DNA from: Heterocephalus glaber
Taxonomy: Eukaryota; Chordata; Mammalia; Rodentia; Bathyergidae
Length of the DNA: 64,000 nt
Assembly (NCBI RefSeq): GCF_000247695.1
Contig: NW_004624734.1
Location: 37,731,259-37,795,258, forward strand
Direction: 5' to 3'
This document shows positions 34,843 to 46,573 of this stretch, one piece after another. Position 1 is the first letter of the stretch, and each line of letters begins with the position of its first letter. A program made the position numbers and the translations under genes. Under the pieces are notes generated by a model. The model was given only the letters and a program-made list of their open reading frames with translations, was not told the origin of the DNA and did no database searches.

Positions 34843-36261
34843 CAACACCATGTGGCCCAGAACTCTTTGTCCTGTTTCATTTTTCTCTTCTTGTACACTG
34901 GCAGAAAAGAGCTCTGATGTTTTTGAAATCTGCCTAAATGGTTTCTTGAAAGACTAATAGGCCACCTAGTCATGGATCAAGAATGAAGGGAAGAAGTCCA
35001 GGCATTACAACATGGAATTTCCTTCCTCTGAAAGTCTGGTACATGGAGGTCAGGGGAAGCTGTTCCCGAGGCCTTCTTAGATGGTCCCAAACCCTGCAGT
35101 TCAGGGGCATCTGTGGAGTGAGCCGGAAGCCTAGTCATTCTTGCTGCCCCACTGTGCACTGCACATATTTCTAAGTGGTGGTTCTGGCTTTTGCCACTGG
35201 AGCCCTGAGCTCCTGCTCACATCTCTCTGTGTTCTTAGAGAGCAGTCCTTCCCTCCAGCCTGCTTCTCCTCAGGCCTCACCCCTTCCTCCTTGGCACCCT
35301 GGACTTCAGAGAATTTCCTTAGGCCTAAGGCAAGTGAGAGCTAAGCCGTGGGCTGAGAGTCACAGCCATCTCTTCCCTCTGTCTTCCCCTTCTGCAAGGT
35401 TCTGTTGTGTTCCTGGACTGATCTCAGTGTTGGGAATAAAAAGACCAGATACAGTTCTTCCTGCCATGGTGCATGGAGACAAGTGGTCTCCTGACAAAGC
35501 ATGGGCACAGCTATGCCAGGGCCAGTGTGGAGGGCACTGCTGAGTGAGCGTGCATCTGTGCATCCACACTGATGGAGCTTGATCTGAGGAGGCTTTCTGG
35601 ACAGGATGTCTGTGCCGAGCTTCAGAGGACAGCCCAGAACTCCCCTAGTTACCCTGGGGGAGATGGGGCAGTGAGGGGAGCTTAGAGCACAGGGCTGCCC
35701 TGGCACCAACTCAGGCTTTATTCTGAAGGCTTTCTGAAGCTATGAGAATCTGGAATTCGGCCTCCTACACTCCAAAAAATAAAGAGAAATGAAGCAATTA
35801 AAATGATTTCTTTGGGTTAAGGCAAAATGGCGGTGGGAGGGAGCAGTTTTGGTTGGGAAGCCATGGTAGATTCTCAGCTTGGCATGCATAGCTGTCTACT
35901 GTGCCTGTCAGGGGCTGGCCCTGCTGGAGGAATCCTAAAGGAAGAGGAGAGCTCATGCCCCTCCCTGTCTTTGGAAGTCACTTTATTTCCTCTTTCCTAC
36001 TCTTTTATTCTCCCATTCCACTAGAAAGAAGATAAGTGGATTGCACTTTATGTCAGAGGACATCAGGGACAGGTAGGGACAGATCTAGGCCTCAGTCTCA
36101 CATTGTGGGTAGCACAAGTCATGGCTTTGTGAGTACTCATCTTGGCCCAGCTGTGGGTGCCTTGTTGCTCACCAGTCTGTGTCCTACGTGGCACCCCTAT
36201 TTGGAAACAAATCAGTCACAGCCACACAGAAGGACAATATTGCCATAAAACACAGTAGTAA

Positions 36262-36395
36262 ATATCAAGGGGTCAAAAGTCAGATAGCTCTTGCATTTGA
36301 ATACAGCCTTTGGTGCTCATCATTTGAGTGACCTTGGGAGAGTCACGTGATGTCACTGAGTCTCTCTTGCCATATCTGTTAGAATGTGGACACCT
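36262..36395 (+). repeat. MIR SINE, 5' part
   Basis: AGCTCTTGCATTTGAATACA and GAGTGACCTTGGGAGAGTCA match the sense MIR. The element is interrupted by a B1-ID dimer and resumes at 36596. Confidence 0.75.
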
Positions 36396-36556
36396 CCTAG
36401 GTGTGGTGGTGCCTGTCTGTAAACCCAGAGACTTGGGAGGCAGAGGCAGGAGGATGAGAAGGTCAAGGCCAGCCAAGGCAACTTAGTCTCAAAATAAAAC
36501 ATTGAAAAGAGCTGGAGATTTCGCTCAAGGGTGGGGTGTCCCTGGGTTCAGCCCCC

Positions 36557-36595
<39 letters not shown>
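36391..36595 (+). repeat. B1-ID dimeric SINE with (CA)n tail
   Basis: AGGTGTGGTGGTGCCTGTCT and GGGAGGCAGAGGCAGGAGGA of B1, followed by an ID part GCTGGAGATTTCGCTCAAGG and CTGGGTTCAGCCCCCAGTA, then (CA)n at 36561-36593. A complete sense dimer. Confidence 0.9.
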
Positions 36596-36715
36596 GGAGA
36601 TAATATCACCTACCAAAGAGAGTGTTCCTGAGGAAGAAATGAAGTGAGAAATGCCTAACACACAGTCTGGCTCATGGCACGTCCTGAACAAATGGGGCTA
36701 ATGCTTATTTGACCC
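36596..36715 (+). repeat. MIR SINE, 3' part
   Basis: GATAATATCACCTACC, GAAATGCCTAACACACAGTC and GGCTCATGGCACGTCCTGAA continue the MIR interrupted at 36395. Confidence 0.72.
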
Positions 36716-38442
36716 ATGCTAAGGGCAAGGGCCAGGCTGTCTGTTCACTGAACACCCATTGCACATGAATTGGCAGAAGATGAGATCTTGGCATTTGTGA
36801 ATCACTAATCACTTTCTACCCTACACAATAGCAATTGCATGTGTCTTCTATCCCCCACTAGTTAGGAAGCTCCTGAGGGCAGAGTCTTCATTCCTCATGT
36901 GCCCCATGTGACACAGCCAGGTTCCTACCAAATAGGGCAGGTGTGGAATACACAGTGTGGAGCTGGAGTCCTTCACAATGTGCAGAGCTGCAGCTGGAGG
37001 CTCCCTGTGAAAACACAGAAGTGCTGGGAAGCAGCTACAGCCAGCAAAGCTGCCTGGCAGACAGTGGTCAGGCAAAAGTCCCAGATCATGTTCTATTCTG
37101 GGAGCTATTAGAGTTGTTTGTTGAGTTTAGAGAGGTTTTAAAGAGAGTGGGTCAAATGACCCTGCTAATAGGCTCAGATGGTTCTTTCAATAAAGTGTGA
37201 AAAGTTGTCAGTGACCTGTTAAGGGTGTAAAATGAAGGCCTTCTTCCTGAAATCCATTAAATTCTTTGCTGCCTCATGTGCTTCCCCTTAGAGAGAATTG
37301 AAGTGGTTAATTTTGGCAGCTGGTATGAGGTAATAATGAAACCTAAGGCATGGGTTGGCTCTCTTGAGCATCAGTTAATTTTATCCAGACATTAAAGGTC
37401 CCAGACAGGACCCAAGCCTCCTTTCCTCAGCATTCCAGGCAATTCACAAAACTTCGAATGTCATCTGCAGACCTGGATGAAGAGGTATTGGTGATGCCAG
37501 GTGAGACAATTCAGGTCATCTGTCTCACCCATCAGGAGCACTAGGAACTTGGTTCAAAGCCCCTTTCTTGTTGGGTGGTGCGCTGTCTCAGCTGTCAAGA
37601 GCAGTCTTTTGAAGTTAATATGAAGATATGATGAACCCCAAGATAACTCTTAGGTAGATATGCTGGCTTAGTTGGGGGAGCCCCAGTACCGTTTGGTCCC
37701 CAGCATCTAGCCAGGTACCTATGTCACCATGTCTGGAGTGCTCTCTTTGGCTAGCAGGATGAAGCCTCCCTTACTATGTGGCATGAGGAACACTGCAGAG
37801 GTACTCTTTCAGTGGATGAAACACTAGCTTTTAGATATAGTCAGAAATAGATTTTTAAGACAGTTAAAAACATAGTTCTTATACAAATGTAGAATGAGTA
37901 CACGTTAAAGATTTACTCACTCATTAACAAGTGAAGCAAGAACATGGTAAATCTTGTCCAAAGAGTGTTTTGAGAAACTAGGCATTTATAGAGACTTAAG
38001 AAAGCTGTGCTAGAATACAGTGGCTAGGTTCAGCAGAGAACTAGTTATTGTCCTATGGAAAAGATACACTTTGATGAGCTTTTGTCTACTAAACCGGAAT
38101 TATTTGCATCTCTACCCAATAAGATTTCCAGGTTAACACATAACCTCGCAAAATTTAAACTTTTTAAAACTAGAATTACATGAAGTTACCTTCCCCGGAT
38201 AATTAATTACTCCTTGAGGAAGAGGATACATGTAAAACACTGTCCTTCGTGACCCTGAAAGAACGTCTTACATGCTCCTGGCCTTCTATCCAAGTTTTAG
38301 ATAACTTAATGCCTAATTGAAGCCCAAGCTTTGCTAGTTATTTGGTGAGATGTTGGGGAAGCAGCCAGTAGGCCTTCTTCTCACCTGAAAATCAGCAGAT
38401 GGTGTTTACTCTAGTGAGCATAAAAGGGGAATAAAAATGATC

Positions 38443-38504
38443 AGGATGTCGGGACCTTGTGCTTGCCTGACAGGCGCTGGAACCACTGAGCTAAATCTCC
38501 GGCC
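38443..38504 (-). repeat. ID SINE, truncated
   Basis: GGACCTTGTGCTTGCCTGAC and CCACTGAGCTAAATCTCCGG are the inverted ID head and middle. The A-tail side is missing. Confidence 0.75.
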
Positions 38505-39654
38505 TGCAATATGTATGTATACCACTTCCCCATGATGAACGTAATTATTGTGTATTGGAAACACCCTACTATTTAAAAAAATTTAAAAAGGAAAAGTAAG
38601 GGGGTAGAAAAGCTGTTCAGAAGGCAGGGGAATCATCCCCATAGGCGGTCCCTGTCTAGGGGTTGTGCAATGGAGATTTGGTGAGGATTCACTGTAAGGC
38701 TTCTCATGCTGTCTGGAGATCGGAAGCACCATACGCGGCCCCTTTCCCATCCCCACTCTCCTTCCTTTCCTGTGTTCTGGAAGATCCCGCTGGAGACAGT
38801 GACCCAACAGAGGCTGCCTGGATGTGTTTGTCACCTGATTCAAGCCTCAGAAATGTGTGTCGCATTTCATGAAGCAATAAATTCAGAAGCTCCAAGGAGG
38901 AAATCCTCTTCTGTCAAAATTAAAGACAACAATTGAATTATGAAGCCAGAAACAAGCACTGCATTTTCCTCCATAGGCATGGAGGTGACTTCCTTCCTTC
39001 CAACACGTATGTTCCTCTTAGTGCTGCTCCAGGTACCTCTCGGCCATCTCCCCCGGCTTGCCTTGGTCAGCTTCTTCGCTCCTTCGCCAAGGATATCTGT
39101 CGTTACCTGAGCAACAGGCTGTCTCTGTGTGTGAAATATAGCTTCCTCAGGGAAGTCTCTTGTTTAACAAGCGAGCTGGCAGGTGGTCCTATTTCTGTAG
39201 AACAAAGACTGAGGAGAAAACTAAACAGGGTTCCGAAGACCTGCTAGGCCTCTGAGCTGAGGGCTTCCATTTCTTGGGTCTATCTATCCATCCTGTGACA
39301 ATGAGAGTCCCATTCGAACAAGAAGACCATGACCGTCTCCTCTAGTCGTATTTCTTTTCCCTGTGAGGCGTGTCTGCTGTGGCCAGTGAGTTAAGTTGTA
39401 GTTATACTGTTTTCTAACCTCCTTGGATTTTACGGCAGAGGGACTGATTGGTGCCTTCGACTCATCGTGAACACACTCTGGACCTCTGAGAAAGCCACAG
39501 CTTCCCTTAGCCTCGATGTTCTTACTGGCAAAGGGAGGTTTATTTGAGGAGCAAAAGCAAACATCACTGTGAAAATTTTGTACGCTCACGCTTACACAGT
39601 GTAAGATGGCATCACTGAGCAAATGGCTTTAATCAGCAATACTTTTGGGAACAG

Positions 39655-39977
39655 AGTTGCTGATTTGTTGCAGATTTTTATTTTTGTTTTCAGGTTCATG
39701 AGCTACAGGTATACAAAGCATTTGTAAATGCCCTTCTTTCATAGTACTTGTTTAAAAGCACTGGTTCCTCAGACACTGGGAACTATTTTTCTAATCTACT
39801 CAGATCCGCATGTGTGCAGCTAGATAACAGAGCTGCAGCCTTGCAGATGGGCTTTGAAAGCGATATTTTTAAACAGTAAAGCCAGTTCTGTTCAACTCAG
39901 GTTACAATGCTGTGAGAGAACAAGCATTTACACATTTTACTTCTAGTCCTAAGTCAGGTTAGTAATAGAAATAAAGG
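39655..39977 (+). repeat. 322-bp direct duplication, copy 2
   Basis: Starts AGTTGCTGATTTGTTGCAGA and ends GTAATAGAAATAAAGG. It parallels copy 1 at 34521, 5.1 kb away, and is followed within about 30 bases by a mariner foldback element. Confidence 0.92.
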
Positions 39978-40004
39978 AACAATTCCAAGCTACAGAATCT
40001 ATAA

Positions 40005-40531
40005 GGAGTGATCAAAATATATGGTGTATAAAAGACACATTGCCGTTAATTACCTTCAAATCCCCCTCCCCACTTCAGACACACTTATCCAATCCTTCTT
40101 GCCACTTTCTGAAACAGTTCTGGAAGTCCTCTTTCATGAGTGTCTTTATGAGGTATAATAAAAATATAATGAATATTGCTGCTCAGTGCTATCCAGTGGA
40201 AATGCAGGCTCATAAAAACATTACAGTGTGTTCTCATCCACCTTATTCACCAGATCTGGCACCATGTGACTTCTGGCTCTTCCTCAAAGTCCACATGACC
40301 ATGAAAAGTAAATGTCTCGAATCATTTTAGGAAATCAAGGAAACCATGATAGTGCAACTAGAGACACTCATGAAAGAGGACTTCTAGAACTGCTCCAGAA
40401 AGTGGGAAGAATGGTGAGCTAAATGTGTCTGAAGTGAGGAGGAGTATTTTGAGGGGGATTAATGGCAATGTATCTTTTGCTGCAATTAATTAAAAAACAT
40501 TCAGTATATTTAAAAAATCATGCCTTGTATA
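40005..40531 (+). mobile_element. Mariner-derived foldback element, copy A
   Basis: The left arm (about 40030-40142) is an inverted copy of the right arm (about 40369-40483): CAGTTCTGGAAGTCCTCTTT with CATGAGTGTC on the left, GACACTCATGAAAGAGGACT on the right. The middle and right part preserve the C-terminus of a mariner transposase: HPPYSPDLAPCDFW at 40235-40276 (the D of the DD34D triad region), then, with stops, KEDF and KCV/EEEYFEGD. The element is defective. It looks like a transposon end duplicated in inverse orientation with the rest deleted. Confidence 0.85.
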
Positions 40532-41310
40532 TCCTGGAACTTTAGCCTTGGTTGATCTCTCTCTTCAGAGGGGGGATGTGGGAGCAGAGGGATATAGACA
40601 AAGAAACTGAAGACGAATGAGGATCTGGTCTGGTACCTTGTATTGAGCCAAGGGAGACAGCCCTCTGTCAGGCATCCTCAAACTGAACACCTCCGAACGG
40701 ATCTGGATGGGTTGTCCCTCACCCCCAGGGACCTTGGTAGTGACATCTGGACCCTAGTGTCAACCCCAAGAAGGTCTGGGTTCCTTATACTTTTTAAAAA
40801 TAGTGCTGATGTCTCCATTTCTCAAATTTATGTAATTTTTTAAAAAAAAGATCTCTCCTTTATGGGCCCTAATGGGGCCATCATAGCCAAATTATGCAGG
40901 CTTTTTCTTTAGGAGGTTTAAGGAGGGACAGAATGGGTAATTGATAGACAGTTAAGATTTTTTTCTCTGTTGGAAAGGCTATAGTTAACTTGGAGTGTTG
41001 GAATCCGAAGCCACATAGTATTCACAGTAGGATGATAACAGAAGGGGGAGTAAGGTGGCTCTCAGCAAGGTTGTTTAAATATTTTTTCCTATGCATGTAA
41101 TAATCTAAGAACAGAAACCAGTTCATTTTGCCAGAGTTTTATATTTTCTATTGGTAGTTTTTTTTTTAATGACAGAAAAGGTTAACGAATATAATTTCTA
41201 GATTGTCACCAAGTCTACAGGGTTCCTGTGATACCAATTAAAGCTCTTGACTTTATTATGGTTGTAAAAGTGACAACCTTAAAGTGGGCAGCCTAATTTA
41301 GAAATTATCT

Positions 41311-41400
41311 GTAGTGGGGCGGGGATTTAGCTCAGTGGTGCCACCGCCTGCCTTGCAAGTGCAAGGTTCCAAGTTTGATCCCTGGTACCAAAAAAAAAAG
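41311..41400 (+). repeat. ID SINE, full length, A-tail intact
   Basis: GGGCGGGGATTTAGCTCAGT (A box), GCCTGCCTTGCAAGTGCAAG and TTTGATCCCTGGTACC (B box region), then AAAAAAAAAAG. The best-preserved sense copy in the window and a good type sequence for the subfamily. Confidence 0.92.
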
Positions 41401-44189
41401 TTGCTGAGAAATTTTTTCTTTCTTTCTTTTTTTTAATGAGATATAAAGATATAAAGCAGCAACAGTCTGGAAAGAAGGCATAGACCAAGGCTTAAGAAGA
41501 ACGTCTGGAGATGTGCCAGGATTCCTGATCCTCTCTTCCTGTGTGCATGGGCATTGACTCTAACCAGTCCTGAAGAATCCCCTGTTAGCATAGAGGGCCA
41601 GGTGCTCTGGCCCTTAAGTGGATCCACCACTAAGCCATAGGAGGGTAAAGCCCAAGTCTCCTTGATGGTCACAGACTGCACTTGATCTTCCTGGAAACCA
41701 GTGGTCCTTATCACCCAGAACCAGGGCCCAGCCAGAAGAGTGTTCTCCTGCATTTACTCCCATTTAGGCTGGGTATACTGACTGTGTCTGGGGGCCTCAG
41801 TGGTCTTTTCTTTAATTTCCTGGCCAGCGCACCAAATGATGCACCTGGCTTTGGTCAACGTGCTTTAATCTCTTGGTAGGGTTTGTCCTCATCCAGGGAC
41901 TTTCAAACTACAGATGATCATGCAGCCGGTCCTCCAGATGGGGCAGGCATCTCCTTTTCTCTACTGTAGCCCATACAGTTGACCTCCTGATGGACATCAT
42001 CCACTGCCTCAGCCGACACTCCCTTTCAGCCAGAAGTAGCTAGAGTGGTCATCACCCCTAATCCCTACAGCAGTTAGATGGTCATTTCCAGAGGAAGAGA
42101 TGTAGGGACAACTGAGAGCCTTAGGCAGGGTTAGCTACGGGACTGGCCCTTTAAGAAGTAGAGGCGACTTGGCCTTTGTGTCACAAAAAACTGAGATGAA
42201 AGCCTGCAGTTTCACGCTTTTGTCTGTATTGCATCAATGCAATCAAGATACAAATCGTCCTACAGATGGAACCTGTCATGGAGGTACCTACCAGCTTCCT
42301 TCCACCATACCCACCTAGATTGTTCCTCCTTGACCAGTATCACCTGCCCTTCACAATGCCCGTAATGAGCAAGAAGCAGCCAGAGCAACCATCGTCCTGT
42401 CCCCCATCCTATGGAAGTAGGATGATGGAGTGTGTGTGGAGGGATGTAGGGGCAGAGGGATAGAGAAGAAACACAGGACAAAACCCAATGACTAATGTAA
42501 AATCATCACATGCTTATCTGTGTACCATGTACTTGAAAAAAAATGTACCCTACAGTATCCTTATGAAAGTGTTACTCACTTTTACTTATGCTGACCTTGT
42601 CATCTTCCCAGAAACAAAGGTAAGACCCTGATTGGCTTAGACCACACCAATCAGTGAAGCAGTTATTTTTGAAACCAGCGTACCCCTGTAAGTATGAAGT
42701 ACACCTCATACCCATGGGGCCGTCTCAAATGGGATGCCTTCTATCTTGCAGTACCACTCTGGTGCTAAATTAGCTCTCCTACTTTCTTTGCATTTGCCCC
42801 ACTTTGGAAACACTTTCGTTTTGCACTGTATGGGTCTTGACTCTCCCATTGCTTGGCAAGAGCCCCATTCCTTCATTCTTTCCCCGAGTGAGGGCAAGGA
42901 CCCAAAGAGAGGTGGAGGGCACTCAGAGACCACCTGCCAGACACAACAGTGCTAATTCTTTTTGCTAATTATCTTTAGAAGCTGATTTTTTAAAAAATCA
43001 TTCCTGTAGCTGTCCCTATGCAGCCTCAACCTTGTCAGTTGGAAAGTCTCCTAATCTGTGTCCCATTACCTGGGCTCCACTTTCTGTGCTTCCTCCTTCT
43101 CAGTGCCAAGACAAAACTCAACTGCCTTCTTAGAGTAAACAAATATTTGTAATCTGGCTCCTGGTTTACCTTTCCAACTCTCTCTTTTTTTTTACCCTCC
43201 TGAAGTCCAAGTTTCATGCAAACTATTATACTTGCTGGTGTTTTTGCTTACAGGGTTCCCTCTGGGATTCTAGAAAAGAAGCTCTGGAATTCTTACTCCA
43301 CAGCTATCAGCCTTGAAAATTTGCTTTCACAACCCTTCCTTGGTGCTCATTCAAGTATTGCAAGACTAATTCCACACTTACTGGGTCCTAAAGAGGCAGT
43401 ATGTCATTTATTCCCATGTTCCAGGGCCTGTGGCTGGGCTATGCATGTAGCTTCACAAGTACTGATTGAATGACGGAAATGTGCATTAAACTCCAACCAG
43501 TTTGAAGCGTTTCTCTGAGATGTCTATTTTCTTGTAAGTCTTTAGCATTTCCCATAAGGTCACTATGAGATTTTTCAGGTATTCACCAGAACTTTGACAC
43601 TGGAGCTGGCCCACCTGTTGTGAGGGATGCTACAGAAATGTGAGTGGCATCGGTGCTCTCGGTGATCTTACTTTTTTAGTCTATTCTCACCAGCTGCAAG
43701 GCTGCCAGGTGCAGGGATAGTTGAAATGGCCATGGCCAAGATGTTCCAAGGTTCCCTTAGTAGCCAGGCCAGCCTGTGATTAGCCACAGACTACCAGGGG
43801 AGTGTGTTCTCATTAAGACTCCGGGAAAATGACCAGGTTGTAAGTGAAATTTGTATCTGAGTTCTGTGCCCCACAGACCTGGGTTTGCTTTTTGTATGAT
43901 CCCTGTATAGAGAGATACTTAAGAAGTGCATTCTAGCTCCTTTAAAAATAATCATGCATTGCTGGAAGCATAATAGTTGAGTTGTCGTTGAAATATGGTG
44001 GAATAAATATCTGGTTTAGAAGTCTCCTTGGTTAACTTTGACTTTGATTAGGTGGTCAAAATGTTCTGTAGCAGTCATCATGGGGAGCTAGTTAAAAACA
44101 CAGCTTCCCCTAAGATCCTGAGAAAGTTAGTCTACATGGGGCCCACAAGTCTCCATTCTTACCAAATTCTCTAGACAAGTGATTCAGCC

Positions 44190-44350
44190 CTGAACCTCAG
44201 TTCCTTTGTCTTTAAGATGACATAACAATAATAATTCCACTACTCTAGAGTATTCCTTCCATTTTAGAGAGGTTGTGTGAAAGATGAAATGCACATGAGG
44301 ACCAACTTAAAATGTGTAAGGCAGTGTGCAGGCATTAATTCTTTTCATCA
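44190..44350 (+). repeat. MIR SINE
   Basis: CCTGAACCTCAGTTCCTTTG, TCTTTAAGATGACATAACAA and GTTGTGTGAAAGATGAAATG follow the sense MIR core and 3' half. Confidence 0.75.
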
Positions 44351-44844
44351 TGTCTGCACACATATGGGAGCAAGGCCACCTGCAGGAAAGAGCACTCTCC
44401 CATCCTTGTCAAAATACTAAGGACGTTTGAATCCCCGAATGATGACCAAAGTGGAACAATGCATTCTCCTAAGAGTTTTCAAAGAATTATTAGGCTCATA
44501 AGAATTCTATTAGGTACCACCTATAACTAGTTAGGAAATATGATGGAAAAATATTCTTTTCAAGATAACCACAAAAACTACAAAATGTTCTGGAGTGTGC
44601 AAGACTTTTATGAAAAAAATAACACTTTGCTGAGATATATAAAAGAAGAGAAATACTGAAATAGCTCATGTTCTGGGTGAGAAGCTTTCTATTGGAAAGA
44701 TGTCAGACGTTCCCAATTTAATGTTTAAAGTAATGTAATAGGATTTTTGAGTTGGAAACATGACCAAGTAATTATAGTGGCTATGGGAACAATTAAAATG
44801 ATGAGAATAGTGACTAATTAAAATAAGAATGGAATCATAGAGAT

Positions 44845-44912
44845 GTTAATACATGTTACATGACATTTGAATTATATATGTTAATACGTATTATATGACA
44901 TGATACACATTC
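44845..44912 (+). repeat. Degenerate tandem duplication, unit about 35 bp
   Basis: TGTTAATACATGTTACATGA and TGTTAATACGTATTATATGA occur in tandem, each followed by CAT and AT-rich text. Confidence 0.6.
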
Positions 44913-45329
44913 ATACATATTATGAAGTTGTTCTAATTAAAGTAGTATAGCTTTAGCACAAGAAAGAATGAAACAGAACAGCATCTGAACTATATATATG
45001 AGGTTTTAGTATATGATAAACAGCACTCAACTCAGTGGGAAAAGATGAAGTGTATGATATATTGTATTTAGATAATTGGTTACTTTTTGAAAATACAAAA
45101 GGACTTTGAATATATAAAAGGAAAGGCATAAAACCATAAAGATCAATACACTTGACTTGAAAGAAAGATATATATTCTAGAATGGATGCTTACACTACAG
45201 TATAAGTAAATCAAAGATGTTTATTGTTTTTGATATGTAAGTATGCTTTCTAATCAGTTTTGACCTCAAAAGAAAATAAGGAAAGAATATAGACAATTAC
45301 AAAGGCCAATGACTATTAGAGTGAGAAAT

Positions 45330-45790
45330 TTCAAATTAAAGATACAAGTTTTAGTCTATTAAATTGGTATTGTTAAAGAAAATGCACCAAGGTGGTAAAC
45401 ATGCAAAGATGCCTGCATTCATATTGGTGAAAGAAATGTAAATTTGCTTATCTTTCCTGGAAAAATCATTTGGTAGTAGAAATTTAGAGCCTAAATATGA
45501 CTTTTTTCCCCTACCTTGGATCCAGGAATCTTTTCTGCAGTGTATTCCAAGGAACAATCATACCAGTGTGCAATGATACAAAAATATAAGAATATTCATC
45601 ATCAAGGTGTTTATAAAATAGTTTATAGTTGGAAACAACCTGCCCATTCAACAATTAGAGACGGGTCCTCATCACTTACAGAGCATCCTTGGAATGGAAC
45701 ATTTCAAAGAATAATGAGGAATGTGACAAAATATTGAGGATACAATGTCTAGAGAGTAGGAAAAACATTTTTACATTGCATATATAAAGA
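45330..45790 (+). repeat. L1 fragment
   Basis: Text parallel to the L1 ORF2 3' part: GTAAATTTGCTTATC, GAATATTCATCATCAAGGTG, AGTTTATAGTTGGAAACAAC and CTGCCCATTCAACAATTAGA. Diverged and truncated. Confidence 0.65.
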
Positions 45791-46090
45791 TATACAAGAA
45801 AACTATTTTTCATATCTACTGTGCATGTGTAAAAGAATCAGAAAAAATATTTGGGTGCTCAAGAATTGTGGTTATTATTCTGCTATGATTATTGTTTTGT
45901 AGAGATCAGGCTAAATGTCATCTAAGTCACCTCCCATCACTTAAATCCTGTTATTTCTCCAAGATTCATTCTCTGAAGCTTTTGTGTGAGGCTCGTTCAG
46001 ATTTATTTTAGGCTGTAGGACCATGGTTGTATTTTTTATAAGGAGAATGTGTGATGAATAGGTCTGCTGTGGTGGAGGTTTGTAAATTGT

Positions 46091-46573
46091 GTGCTGCAGA
46101 GAAACCTGTCTTTCTCAGAGAATTATGATGAACTGCTAATGCTCTACCTGTACTTACTTTCAAAGGTACCAAGAAAATATTGTGGGTTTGGGAATGCTGG
46201 AATCTGCCAAAATGTATTAGTTACAAACCAAAAGAAGTATATGAACTGTGAAGACAACAAGAGTGAATTGGTTCTAATGATAGGCCTTGTTGACAATGTC
46301 TGGGCACCGTGGAGTAAACTAGCCAAGAACACCTTTATGATGTGTATTTCTACTCTCAATAACTTCTTTCCCAAAGTGTTACAGGATAATTTGGAGAACA
46401 TTAGTGACTTTTCTTGTTTTCTACTGCTGTGCGTGTTTGTTGTCCTAAGATTGGATTTATTTACTTATCTGCCTTTTTGTTATTCAGAGTCTTGGAATTT
46501 TATGTATTTTTGTTTTCTTCTTTATTTCATTTATCTTCTGATAATATTCCCACCCAGGGGATTCTTAAGGTAA
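46091..46573 (+). other. 160-codon open frame of unknown origin
   Basis: An AT-rich stretch stays open for 160 codons. The second half of the product is rich in F, L, Y and C with a run of hydrophobic residues (residues about 112-155) that could pass as two membrane segments. There is no known domain. An 85-codon frame overlaps on the other strand. I see no splice context or poly-A feature, so I treat it as probably non-coding or repeat-derived. Confidence 0.2.

Noticed and set aside
35175..35709. 122-codon frames on both strands near 35.2-35.7 kb
   Set aside because: Mirror open frames from locally C/T-rich composition; no domain or splice context.
44800..45120. AT-rich tandem-like block as an origin or regulatory array
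   Set aside because: Only two degenerate units are visible; AT-richness is enough to explain it.
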